A program made the position numbers and the translations under genes. Source: Planctobacterium marinum (lineage in GTDB: Bacteria; Pseudomonadota; Gammaproteobacteria; Enterobacterales; Alteromonadaceae). From it: a stretch of DNA of 37,991 bases. The DNA is taken from contig NZ_JAJEWQ010000004.1 in the NCBI RefSeq assembly GCF_020687805.1, forward strand, positions 523,141 through 561,131, written 5' to 3'. Below, piece by piece: positions 1 through 9,419 of this stretch. Below the pieces are notes generated by a model, which ran no database searches, was not told where the DNA came from, and was given only the letters and a program-made list of their open reading frames with translations. Each line of letters begins with the position of its first letter. Within the stretch, counting starts at the first letter, position 1.

Positions 1-3000
1 GACGTTTATTGATAGTCATCAGCAACCAGGCGGCCTTATTCAGGCTTATTCGCTGAGTAGCCAGATCTTTCAATATTTGTTTCGCCTTTCTGCCGCGGCG
101 AATGGCGTCAAATACGTCTATCACCTCCTCTGCAATGGCATACAGGGGCTTCAGTAGGCGACCGGATGAGTTCTGGTTTTGTTGTTTCGCCGCCAGTTTA
201 TCCAGGTTGGCGTTAATTTTGTCAATGGCAAAGCGCGCCTCTTCCTGCAGGCTACGACTTTCCACGCTGATTGTTTCAAGGCTGGATTCGACCCCTTGTT
301 GGTCCAGGCAGGTAAAAACCGGCATGGCTGCCAGGTCAGTTATTGCCTGCTCAAACTCCTCGCCAAATTCATCATTGAGTTTGTTCAGCAAGGTGGAAAC
401 CTTCTGCCACTGCTGCCAACTATACACAAAATCCAGGCCTGGTCCTTTGATGTTCTGCAGCCCTAAAATATCGGTATTGATGCCCGCAGGAACCGAACTG
501 GCGATCGTTTTATTTAACTGATCCCCGGTAATATAGTAATCCTCCAGCAAACAGAGCTTGTGTTGAAACATCAGGTTAAAAAATTGATGGGCGTTTTCGA
601 TGGTGTCGTCATTTACCTTTTTACTGTCTTCCTGCAATAGCTGCTGGCCTTGCTGGAACTGCGTCAGTAGCGTCACCAGATAGGTTTGGCTGTAAGCATC
701 TAATTGCTCCGGCAATGCCTTTTCAATCACGGCTTTTAGCTCTTTGAAATCCTCCGGCAGCTGCACTGTACCCTGCCATAGTTTGTCTATGTACTGGCGC
801 AGTTGCTGCTCGGTTTGAGGCAGTAACAAAAAGTGCATTAATGCCTCGCAGTGAGCACGAAATTCACTGCGACTGAGTTCACTGGTTAGTGCTTCGTCTA
901 AGCGTTCCTGCCAGGCTTCCATGGCGAACATATGAAAACCATTCAGGTTATTGCCAATAACAAAGTGTCGGTGAGCCGGGAACTCACGGGCAATCAGGCG
1001 CGCGAATACTTTGGAGCGGGGCGCCCGGTCGGCCCGGTTGTTGATGACGGTAACCAGATTAAAATCACCGTTTAACTGGCGCTCAATATTGTCGTAGCCC
1101 AGCCGTTTCCAGTTGGTCACCGCACCGTAGCGTTCATTGGCAGACATGCCATTGATAAAACGCATATTTCGACCCATTACCCTGGTATAAGGGAATACCT
1201 GCAGGACACCGATATCAGGCACAACGCGATCGGCCATCTCCTTGATGGCCATCGTGCGGGTTAATTGCATGTCTGCCGCCATTTTTGCCACCAGGGCTAT
1301 GTTGGCGGGATGCTCCTCATAGGGAAAGCGGGCCAACAGATCCTCGGGTATGGTGGCAATATCCAGCCAGTCCACCTGTGTGAGTTTCGCCTGCTTTTGC
1401 TGTGCTTCCCGCTCCAGATAGGCCAGCATGTTTTCTTCGGTGGTCCAGACTTTGGATTTTGGCGCAATGAACCTGGCGATAACCTGCGGCACGTCGATGC
1501 CGGCGGGGCCCTGCAGATCTTCATGGTCGGGGAAACAATTGGTGATTGTGACCATATCGTCTTGCATCCATTGTCCCTGCAGAATATCGATATAGCGGGG
1601 CGTCAGACCCATACATTCCCAGCACATTACATCGGATTTTAATTTTGCCGCTAAGCGGGTGACAAAAGTCTGCTCCCAGATGGTGGCTTTATCATAGGGG
1701 CGAAACAAAAACATTTCCTGCAGTTTGCCATAGCGGGTGGCGTACAAAAACATGGCTTCACAGCCTGTGGTTTTTGATACCGTTGCCAGGCCAACCGAAT
1801 TAACCAGCGCCGCCTTCAGCCGCTCAGTCCCGGACTTTCCACGCGTTCCCCAACCGCCAATTGTCATTGGGATCTGCTTGCGGGCTTGTTTTACCCGTTG
1901 GCTTAACCAACTGTGACTGCCCCAGAAAATTGCCATCATTACCAGGCAAAAGATCAGGATATGTTGAATGGTGTTCTGGTACACAGAGACAAAATAACGT
2001 TGGAAATCCTGATAGAACTGCACCACCGTGAGGGGGACTGCCAGATCAAAAAATCGAGCCACTGCCGGGGCAGGAGGCAGAGGGGTGTCGGAACCTTCTG
2101 CCAAATGACCATTGCAATGAATATTAAAGCCCAGCTTTTCTAATGCCCGGATATAGACGCCGGGAGCATCCGCATCGTAATCGACGTTGCGCAAGCGGGC
2201 GTAGTAGCTGAAACGAAAACTCAGCATGAATCTCGCTTTCAGGTTGTTGAGCAACCCTTTGGGCGGAAAAATCTCCGTTTTACCGGCGGCGTGATAGAGC
2301 AAGGTGCTCTTGCCTCTGCCGCCATTTTGCAAGGCTGAAATCAATTGATCGACAAGTGGCAGAAACGGCCGCCAGTGGCCTTCTTTGTCCATGTGCAGTG
2401 GTTCACCTGGCACGGTGGTCTGGCTGACTTCTGCCAGTCTGGCGGACGGGATAATGTGCCGGCTGTCGTAATGTCGACCTTTGAGGTGACTGTGATGTTG
2501 ACGTTTATCGGTGGCCGGATGAAATAATTCGTGCCAGAAACGCCAAAACCGGAAGCGCATGGCTTCGCCAATTTGCAAATGCCGGTCTTTGATCTGAATG
2601 TTGAAACCGTGGCCGATATGCGCAGCTAACCAGCGTTTACCCTGCTCACTGGCCAGCGCTGCTTGCTGGGATTTGTCCAGGGCAATACGTTGTTCCGCGT
2701 TCTTGTTCAGTAGAGGCCGCAATAATTTTCCTAAGTCTGTTTGCAGGCTGGCCCAGACTTTTTCTCTGGCCTCGATAGCCAGATACTGAATACGTGGGGA
2801 ACTATGGCGTTGCGCTAACTGTGATAATTCCTCCATACCGCGCAGGGCGACGGTTTGTTTATCCGATGCGTTGGTGGCGTATTGATGGTGCCAACTGACT
2901 ATGGCCCGCAACAGCGCCTGAATGCGCAATTCACTGTGGTCTTTGTGCAGTTCCCGGGTTAACAACGCCAGACTAATACGCAGGTGTTGAATAAAAGGCA

Positions 3001-4021
3001 ACTGGGTTACCAGGTAACAGTATACGGCGTCGCTTTTGTCCTGAAGTAGTCTGGCGACGATAGTCATCACCTGTTTCTCGTCGTCACACAAGGTCAGGGT
3101 TCGGATCACGCTTTGACGCACGGTTGGGCTGGGGTCGACAATTAGCTGCTGGTTTAACTGAAATATTTCAGGTTTGTTGAGGTAGTGCAGCGAAATAATA
3201 TCTGCGATAGCTTCCCGAAAGAAAATTTGGTCCCGCTCTTCTTCGCGGTTCAGCCGGGTTTGGATCAGGTTGATGGCCTTGTTCAGGTCAGCTACGGCCA
3301 GCAGATTCAGCGCCTCAACCTGTAATTCTGGTTGCTGTTTGGCATCCAGCGAAAACCGGTAGGTGTAGCGCAATAACTCAGAACTGAGTAGGTGTGAGTC
3401 CTGGGCGTGAATTGACACCAGAATACTGCTCAGGTATTTAAACGCTGCTAACTGCACTTTCGGCTCAAAACCGTATCGTATCCAGGGCGTAAGCAGATTT
3501 TCTATTTTTAAGCGTTGCCAGTAGGCCAGCAGATCAATATCACTGTCTGAAAATGCTAATAAATCAAACAACGCGGCAATTCTGCCCATGATAAAGCTGG
3601 CATAAAATTCCTGATCTTTAATACGACTTTGCCAGCGCTCGCTTATGGCGTCTTCATCCAGCCAGCGAGAAAGCGCTCGGCGATCACCGGATAAATTGCT
3701 GTCTCCCAGGTAGCGGCAAAATTCCAGCAGCAATTCATCGCGATTGGCTTTTACCGCTTCCTGACTGATTTCGGTGTTAAAAATACGATAGCGATTGCGC
3801 AGCGAGTTCAGGCGTTGTTCGATGTCCTGTAGTGTCTGCGTCAGGATACCTATTGCCAACTTTAGGTTTTCAGCTGAATCGGCGGCATTGCCAGCGTCAG
3901 CCTGTTGATACCAAAGCTGGCTGAGTTGCCCGATATACCTGGCGTAAATTTTCTGCCAGAACGGGCTTAGTCCGGTTTCTAAAATGCCATTGAATTCAGA
4001 CAGTCTGGCTTTGGCGCTCAT
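1..4021 (-). CDS. Giant PgsB/CapB-type poly-gamma-glutamate synthase ligase, partial (C-terminus off left edge)
   Basis: The frame opens with ATG at 4021 and stays open to base 1, giving at least 1340 residues; PgsB/CapB is normally about 400. Residues about 1-560 are helical and include HEAT-like repeats (for example DPSPTVRQSVIRTL near 293-306). One clear membrane segment lies at about 685-705. The ligase core follows: ATP-loop GTRGKS at 725-730, KTTGC near 750-754, ECMGLTP near 802-808, FPDHEDLQGP with H833, and NNRADR near 993-998. These match PgsB landmarks in order and spacing (GIRGKST, KTTGT, ECM, DHxDxxGP, NCRADR). PgsB is a Mur-ligase-like enzyme that joins glutamates through the gamma-carboxyl using ATP at the inner membrane. 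The family call is firm. The polymer made and the role of the HEAT region are inferences. It starts 2 bases after the stop of the preceding operon gene. Confidence 0.85.
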   Translation of the reverse strand, partial: MSAKARLSEFNGILETGLSPFWQKIYARYIGQLSQLWYQQADAGNAADSAENLKLAIGILTQTLQDIEQRLNSLRNRYRIFNTEISQEAVKANRDELLLEFCRYLGDSNLSGDRRALSRWLDEDAISERWQSRIKDQEFYASFIMGRIAALFDLLAFSDSDIDLLAYWQRLKIENLLTPWIRYGFEPKVQLAAFKYLSSILVSIHAQDSHLLSSELLRYTYRFSLDAKQQPELQVEALNLLAVADLNKAINLIQTRLNREEERDQIFFREAIADIISLHYLNKPEIFQLNQQLIVDPSPTVRQSVIRTLTLCDDEKQVMTIVARLLQDKSDAVYCYLVTQLPFIQHLRISLALLTRELHKDHSELRIQALLRAIVSWHHQYATNASDKQTVALRGMEELSQLAQRHSSPRIQYLAIEAREKVWASLQTDLGKLLRPLLNKNAEQRIALDKSQQAALASEQGKRWLAAHIGHGFNIQIKDRHLQIGEAMRFRFWRFWHELFHPATDKRQHHSHLKGRHYDSRHIIPSARLAEVSQTTVPGEPLHMDKEGHWRPFLPLVDQLISALQNGGRGKSTLLYHAAGKTEIFPPKGLLNNLKARFMLSFRFSYYARLRNVDYDADAPGVYIRALEKLGFNIHCNGHLAEGSDTPLPPAPAVARFFDLAVPLTVVQFYQDFQRYFVSVYQNTIQHILIFCLVMMAIFWGSHSWLSQRVKQARKQIPMTIGGWGTRGKSGTERLKAALVNSVGLATVSKTTGCEAMFLYATRYGKLQEMFLFRPYDKATIWEQTFVTRLAAKLKSDVMCWECMGLTPRYIDILQGQWMQDDMVTITNCFPDHEDLQGPAGIDVPQVIARFIAPKSKVWTTEENMLAYLEREAQQKQAKLTQVDWLDIATIPEDLLARFPYEEHPANIALVAKMAADMQLTRTMAIKEMADRVVPDIGVLQVFPYTRVMGRNMRFINGMSANERYGAVTNWKRLGYDNIERQLNGDFNLVTVINNRADRAPRSKVFARLIAREFPAHRHFVIGNNLNGFHMFAMEAWQERLDEALTSELSRSEFRAHCEALMHFLLLPQTEQQLRQYIDKLWQGTVQLPEDFKELKAVIEKALPEQLDAYSQTYLVTLLTQFQQGQQLLQEDSKKVNDDTIENAHQFFNLMFQHKLCLLEDYYITGDQLNKTIASSVPAGINTDILGLQNIKGPGLDFVYSWQQWQKVSTLLNKLNDEFGEEFEQAITDLAAMPVFTCLDQQGVESSLETISVESRSLQEEARFAIDKINANLDKLAAKQQNQNSSGRLLKPLYAIAEEVIDVFDAIRRGRKAKQILKDLATQRISLNKAAWLLMTINKR

Positions 4022-4023
4022 GA

Positions 4024-7000
4024 TCATTGTTGCTCTTGTTCGTTAGCCTGCCTGTCCAGCGCATGAAGCAGACCTTCTTGTTCACGCAGACTGGAAAAGG
4101 CCAGCGATTGCGGCAGGTAATCAGACACTCCCCGGTGTCCTGACTCGATATAGCTGAGTTGTAGCGACCAGTAGTTTTCCTTGTCGCTCAGGTTGCGCTC
4201 ATACCCCAGACGCAGCCGCAAGTGGTTGTCTGATTGCCAGCTAAACCATTCAAGACCGGCTCCCAGACGTTGATTGAGTTCTTTGTCGTTGCGATCTGAA
4301 TCGTCGAAATACTTTTGCCAGCGCCAGCCAATGTCCACAGCGACCCCCTGATAGTAGATCCGCGAGCCCAGAGTCAGGGCAATATTATCGATTAGCTGAC
4401 TGTCTGACAGTTCATTGCTGGTGGCTTTCAGATCTGCCCAACTTTCAACATCGTGATACCACTTATAGCGTAGATTTTCCGCCAGGGTAAATCCGTATTT
4501 GTGGTCCAGTTTATATTGGCTGTAAACCGCGCTGGCATATTGCTCCGGCAGCCGGTCAGTATCCAGAATATTAGCAAACACGCCCAGGCTTACACGATTG
4601 TATAAGCGCCGGTTGAGCACATATTGCCAGTGAGCATCGGTCGATACTCTGGCAGACCAACCCCAGTCGTTGTCCTGATAACCTTGTTGTGCATTGACCG
4701 ACAATCCCAACTGCAGCGCGATATTGTCTAACCATTGGGTATCCCACCAGTCAAATCTGGCGTGCAGACTTTCCTGCAGGTCAGACTGATAGCGACGTAC
4801 CGCCAGTTCACTGCCATAAAAATATCGGCCGGTAACATCCTGGTCGCGAAAGAACAGGCGAAGTTGTTGATAACGGTTATTTTGTGCATCATCTTCACTG
4901 GGAGAGCGTTGCTGTGTGATCGCACCTTCCAGCCCCCAGGTGTAGTCTTTACGGGTATCTGTGCTGCGCAGTTTATTACTGGCAATAATCTGCACACCGC
5001 GTAATTCCGGCGATGGATATAGATCCAATGGCAGCACTTCAGAGGTCAACCCGTTGTCAGCGGCATTTTGCAGTTTCAACTGTAAAACCCGATGGCCCAG
5101 GTACGCCGGGTCTTCATCAAACCAGCTAAACATGCCCTGCTGCGCCTGTACAAATTGATGTCTGGCCAGGCCATTCTGATCAAAGCTGTCGATTCTCAAC
5201 CAGCTTGCCTCGGGCAAGAAAATCTGAAAGGGTTCGCGTTGATCTGCCTGAAAAAGACGTAACCGCAGATCTTGAGGCTGTTCCTGCCAGTCGCCTTGAG
5301 CGTTTCTGAATTGCAGTTTTGCGATGATAGCATTTTGTCCGGAAAGGTAATCGGCAGACAGTGACAGGGTATGTTTGCCTGGCGTCAGTGGTAGCAACTG
5401 AGTTTTTAACTCACCGGTGCGCAGTTGCAGCGTGCTGTGTGCTTGCCCATTCAAGGTGATCAGCACGCGACTGGTTGCATCCCGTTGAAACAGGTGTTGC
5501 TGCGACTGAACCAATAATCGGTATTCTTCACCCGGTTTGGTGAGCAATTCGTAATTCAGGGTGCTTTGGGTGGCCAGCTTTTCCCAGTCCGGCTGATACG
5601 GGGTATATAACAGACGACCCCGGATTGCTTCCGGCGACAGAGGTTCATTGGTGCTGGTGCTGTAGAACGTGAACTTTTTAGTCTGGGTTGGAAAGTTTAA
5701 TGCTACCCAACTGGCATATTTGTTGGCGCGTCTGAGAAGCATGTGTACAAAGGCGGAATCACTCAGTTGTGCTGCCTGCTGGTTAATCTGATTTAACTGG
5801 TTTTGTGTTGCTTCGCGTTCAAACTGGTACAGCTGATTCAGCAACTTGCGGTGTTGCTCCGTCAGACTGGGCAGATAACTGGCCGTGACGGCAAACTCTG
5901 CAATTTCGGCCGGTACAGACTGCCAATAGGCACATTCAAATTTCGGCTCGTCGACCGTATACCACCAATGCTGGTTTTGTGACCGGGTATTGTCTCTGAC
6001 ACAGCTGTCGGTGTGAAAGGTGGTTTGGGTTTCAGAGAGTGATTGCTGGATATTGATCACAACAGGGTGCTGTAGCGGACGAATCGTCAGTACTCCGGCT
6101 TTGGCCACTGCAACGGCAAATTTGTGGCCGGCACCTACGCTGGCTTCGGGGTGGCGCAAGGTGCTGCTGCGATAGTCGCTGTTGTTTAGGGGCAATTTGT
6201 AGTGCTGCTGATGTTGGGAAATACTTAACCAGTCATCATTACCGTGGAATTCAGCAAACCATTGCCGGGCAGTAAAATGTAATTTGGTTGCCGCAGAAAG
6301 GCTGATTTCTAAGGGATTATCCGGGGTAACCAGGTAATTTTTTTGGGGCACATTCAGTTCAACATTATGCAGTTGAATCACTGCCTGGCTGCGTATATGG
6401 GAGATAAAATCTTGCGCCGCTGACCGGATGTGCCTGTCGCCTGGTATGTTCGTTGGGGCGTCGACTGTGGCCTTTTTGTCTGTTGTCGGATGGAGTCGAA
6501 ACAGGGCAGTGTCTGTCAACAGTTGTTTCCTGTCGCTGTCTTTGGCACTGAGCAGGGTAAACAGCGTGTAGTCGGGTTTGTTCAGGGTTAAATAAAGTCT
6601 GGCTAAGGCCAACCGCGCACTTTCCCTGAGTGCGGTCTGAAACTGTGCGCCCTGCATTACGTTGATGAGCAGATTGGTTTGTTCTGCCAGGTTATCTATG
6701 CTTTGGTAATGGGCTAATAAACGGGCAATAGCGAAGCCCTGAACCTCGTTGTCCGGATGATACAACACCAGTGCGGTGAGCAGGTTTTCAGCATAAGTTT
6801 GCCAGCCCGCTAACTGCAGATCACTGAACAACTGTGACCAAAATGACCAGTCCTGCATGCGGGGGTAAAGCAGCGCTTTTTGAATGCGCCTGCTTTCTGG
6901 CATGGAGTTGATCACCGGGTGATCTAATATGGCGCTGGTTATGCGTTGCTGTTGCAGCCAGGCTTGCCACATGTCCGGCACATCATCACCGTTAAATTCA

Positions 7001-8646
7001 AGCCCTTTCACCGCTTGATAGTGTTGATATTCCTGCCATAGGGGATGATGGGCCAGTTGTGTTACCTGCTCTGCGGCGGGCAGTGCTAACAGGGCTTGCC
7101 ACTGGGGGCGGTCCAGTTCGGGCGTGCGCCGAATTTGATACCGAATGCGCACCGGCACATCGTTGTGTTCAGTGACTAACGTCAGGGTTTTCCAACCCGC
7201 TGGCAGATACAGGGTTTGCCTGGCTATATAGGCTGTGTCAGTTGCCCTGGCTTGCTGAGTTTGCCATGTGGTATTGCGCACATAGGCTTGCAGTTCAGGA
7301 TCGGTAAACGTATTCAGTGTAGTGTAATGCTGATTATCCAGCAGTACTTTGATAATGGCGTCCTGGTGGTCTTGGGTCAGCATTTCTATGGCTATGCGAT
7401 TGCTGGCCTGGTCGTGTGCTACCGAGAAGGACAAGGGGCTTTGCTGACTCAGCAGGGAAAAGCTGTTCGGGGTCTTGTGCTGTGCGATATGGATTTGGGA
7501 TGCGGCTAAATCTGGGTGTTGTCGGGTTTCACCGGCAAAATCCCAGCGGCGTGTTTCAGCCTGGATTTGTTGTTCCCTGAATCCCCCGGAAGCAGAAGCG
7601 GTCAGGGTCTTTTCGGCCAACCAGCGATTCGTTGCCTGATGAGCCATGCTGTTCAGTATAAGGGTATCGCTTAACGCCGGGGAGGACTGTTTGTGCCAGT
7701 CTGCATGCAGGGCGCTTTCCTGTTTTTTACGGGTTACAGCCGGGACGCTCAGAGTCTGATAATTGGCATCGAATAACCAGTCTGCCTGCATCGACTGAAC
7801 CCGCATCCAGGTGGGAGCGGTGGATTTGAGGCTTACCTCGTCATCTTCGGTGGCACTAAACTGAGTGCTTGTCATGACTTTAACTGTTTCTGTTTCCGGT
7901 ACAAATGCGGTTTTCGCAGAGTGGTTGCTAAATATCGGTGCTATCTGAGCCTGGCCCAGGTGAGGCTGAATTTGCAAAAACTCAACGGCGCTGTTTTGCC
8001 ATTGCTGACTGGTGGGTTGCAGAGACTCCAGCCAGTACTCCTGCTCGGCTGCAACGGCTACGGTCCCGGCCTGTTGACTCTGAAAAAAGTCATCGCTGCG
8101 ATTATCGGTGCGTTTAAAGCGTTTACTGTCTGCCTCCGTTGGAGAGAGCCAGGACAAAGGAGCAAAGTCCCTCAGGGCTTTTTGCTGACCGCTGAAAACC
8201 GCGATATTCAGATCGCTGTTTTGGGCATTGGTTATCTGTAAAACACGGTCATAACTGACCGCAGGTAACAGCGCGCTGACCGGCGTTAAGGTAATTTGCT
8301 GGCTGATACCTGGAGTGTCAGACAGTAACAGCGAGACCTGATTTATCTCTAGCTCAGCTTCTGTACGGAAGCGCTCAGGCGTAATTTTTTGGTTTTCATC
8401 GTCATGAAACTGCAGGTAAAAGTGGCGTTCGGCGGGCAACAGCACCTTAACGCTATGTTGCGTTTCCAGCGTGAATGTTGGGCTACTAAAAGGAATATGT
8501 TGTTGCGCTTCAGTAAACAGACCGTCCCGGAGCGTTATTTTTTCCCAGTTGACTACCTGTTGCTCTGGCAAATTTTGCGCGAGCGCGGGCCGCACCAGCA
8601 ATAGTGATGCACACAGAATTAACATTGTCTTTAATTTAATAAACAC
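4024..8646 (-). CDS. Large secreted protein with C-terminal outer-membrane beta-barrel, putative polymer exporter
   Basis: This 1540-residue protein has a signal peptide (residues 1-23, cleavage after ALA). A very long periplasmic part follows. Residues about 600-720 look helical and repeat-like, in TPR fashion (for example around AENLLTALVLYHPDNE and ARLALARLYLTLNKP). Residues about 1230-1500 show alternating amphipathic strands rich in W, Y, R and D (RWDWWDTQW-like, GWRWQKYF, LRLRLGYERNLSD), typical of a 12-16-stranded outer-membrane barrel. The overall plan, helical periplasmic repeats plus a C-terminal barrel, resembles exopolysaccharide exporters such as BcsC and PgaA, but I see no direct sequence match. 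From its place between a PgsC-type protein and a PgsB-type ligase I infer that it carries the polymer across the outer membrane. Its start overlaps the stop of the 262-residue gene by 16 bases. Confidence 0.75.
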   Translation of the reverse strand: MFIKLKTMLILCASLLLVRPALAQNLPEQQVVNWEKITLRDGLFTEAQQHIPFSSPTFTLETQHSVKVLLPAERHFYLQFHDDENQKITPERFRTEAELEINQVSLLLSDTPGISQQITLTPVSALLPAVSYDRVLQITNAQNSDLNIAVFSGQQKALRDFAPLSWLSPTEADSKRFKRTDNRSDDFFQSQQAGTVAVAAEQEYWLESLQPTSQQWQNSAVEFLQIQPHLGQAQIAPIFSNHSAKTAFVPETETVKVMTSTQFSATEDDEVSLKSTAPTWMRVQSMQADWLFDANYQTLSVPAVTRKKQESALHADWHKQSSPALSDTLILNSMAHQATNRWLAEKTLTASASGGFREQQIQAETRRWDFAGETRQHPDLAASQIHIAQHKTPNSFSLLSQQSPLSFSVAHDQASNRIAIEMLTQDHQDAIIKVLLDNQHYTTLNTFTDPELQAYVRNTTWQTQQARATDTAYIARQTLYLPAGWKTLTLVTEHNDVPVRIRYQIRRTPELDRPQWQALLALPAAEQVTQLAHHPLWQEYQHYQAVKGLEFNGDDVPDMWQAWLQQQRITSAILDHPVINSMPESRRIQKALLYPRMQDWSFWSQLFSDLQLAGWQTYAENLLTALVLYHPDNEVQGFAIARLLAHYQSIDNLAEQTNLLINVMQGAQFQTALRESARLALARLYLTLNKPDYTLFTLLSAKDSDRKQLLTDTALFRLHPTTDKKATVDAPTNIPGDRHIRSAAQDFISHIRSQAVIQLHNVELNVPQKNYLVTPDNPLEISLSAATKLHFTARQWFAEFHGNDDWLSISQHQQHYKLPLNNSDYRSSTLRHPEASVGAGHKFAVAVAKAGVLTIRPLQHPVVINIQQSLSETQTTFHTDSCVRDNTRSQNQHWWYTVDEPKFECAYWQSVPAEIAEFAVTASYLPSLTEQHRKLLNQLYQFEREATQNQLNQINQQAAQLSDSAFVHMLLRRANKYASWVALNFPTQTKKFTFYSTSTNEPLSPEAIRGRLLYTPYQPDWEKLATQSTLNYELLTKPGEEYRLLVQSQQHLFQRDATSRVLITLNGQAHSTLQLRTGELKTQLLPLTPGKHTLSLSADYLSGQNAIIAKLQFRNAQGDWQEQPQDLRLRLFQADQREPFQIFLPEASWLRIDSFDQNGLARHQFVQAQQGMFSWFDEDPAYLGHRVLQLKLQNAADNGLTSEVLPLDLYPSPELRGVQIIASNKLRSTDTRKDYTWGLEGAITQQRSPSEDDAQNNRYQQLRLFFRDQDVTGRYFYGSELAVRRYQSDLQESLHARFDWWDTQWLDNIALQLGLSVNAQQGYQDNDWGWSARVSTDAHWQYVLNRRLYNRVSLGVFANILDTDRLPEQYASAVYSQYKLDHKYGFTLAENLRYKWYHDVESWADLKATSNELSDSQLIDNIALTLGSRIYYQGVAVDIGWRWQKYFDDSDRNDKELNQRLGAGLEWFSWQSDNHLRLRLGYERNLSDKENYWSLQLSYIESGHRGVSDYLPQSLAFSSLREQEGLLHALDRQANEQEQQ

Positions 8647-9419
8647 GAAATGATTTCTTCCGGTAGTTCATTGGCGACAAAAGCCTGACGTAGGGGCGTT
8701 GACATCTCAATATGCAAAAAGCTTACCTTGTTGGGGGAGACACTGCGGATGAGTTTTCCCACGGGATTGATAGTGGCACCTAATTCGAATACATCCCGGC
8801 CATAGACCCGTGCCAACAGCCCCATATTATCGCGTAAACAGCTTTGCATGGTCAGAAAGCCTGGCGACGGGACATCAGTCCCATTGCTGATGATAAAATC
8901 ACTGGCGGCACCGCTGTCGGATTTGCGGGTTGCCGGATTAAAGCCGTGTAACTGAATAACGGCAACGGATTTATCCAGGTCCATAAAGGCCGCAACAACC
9001 GCAGTGAATAAAGAGTGTTGTATTCGTGACATGTCGCTGTTTTCAGTTTCGTGACGGTGTTCTGTGTTTTGCATCATGATATCGGGCCGGTGACTGTGGT
9101 ACGCCGGCAGAGCAAACCAGGTTTCACCGATGGTTTTCGTGTGCAGATCAAAAAACGCATGGGGTATCTGCAACAGGCGAATATCTTCCTGCTTTAAGGG
9201 CAGGTGTATCCAGAGTTCGCCTTGCCGTGCATTGCGGGTGTGAAGATGCAGTTTGCCTTCGGTTTGCTGGCTTTGCAGGTATGTCAGTCCGGATGCCGGC
9301 GTACCGGTGTACAGCGCCATGATATCGTTTTTGACTTGCGTAAAGGCTTCTTCACTCAGTTCGACAGCGTGAACCGGGAACATTGAGCAGCATAAAATGA
9401 CTAACAATATTTTGTACAT
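8631..9419 (-). CDS. Secreted poly-gamma-glutamate hydrolase-like protein (putative zinc hydrolase fold)
   Basis: This 262-residue protein has a signal peptide (about 1-18, ending VHA), so it acts in the periplasm or outside. The second half carries H108 and H110 (AYHSHRPD), H121/H123 (TEHRHE), H135 (RIQHSLF), H158 (IQLHGF), and E238 in HIEMSTPLRQ. An LHG strand followed later by an acidic (L/I)E(L/M)ST-LR strand resembles the layout of the phage PghP-type poly-gamma-glutamate hydrolase, a carboxypeptidase-like zinc fold. The family assignment is from memory of that layout and is not proven. The same module occurs twice, in altered form, in the tail of the tandem-PgsC protein two genes upstream. 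It may trim or release the polymer, or bind it. ATG overlaps the upstream TAA by one base. Confidence 0.55.
   Translation of the reverse strand: MYKILLVILCCSMFPVHAVELSEEAFTQVKNDIMALYTGTPASGLTYLQSQQTEGKLHLHTRNARQGELWIHLPLKQEDIRLLQIPHAFFDLHTKTIGETWFALPAYHSHRPDIMMQNTEHRHETENSDMSRIQHSLFTAVVAAFMDLDKSVAVIQLHGFNPATRKSDSGAASDFIISNGTDVPSPGFLTMQSCLRDNMGLLARVYGRDVFELGATINPVGKLIRSVSPNKVSFLHIEMSTPLRQAFVANELPEEIISCLLN

Noticed and set aside
102-2789. Several plus-strand open frames of 60-140 codons in the first 3 kb
   Set aside because: They lie opposite the long ligase frame, which has clear family motifs on the minus strand; their products show no recognisable features.
1-4021. Alternative reading of the ligase as MurC-F, MurT or FolC
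   Set aside because: The KTTGC, ECMGLTP, FPDHEDLQGP and NNRADR series follows PgsB/CapB rather than these Mur-type ligases.
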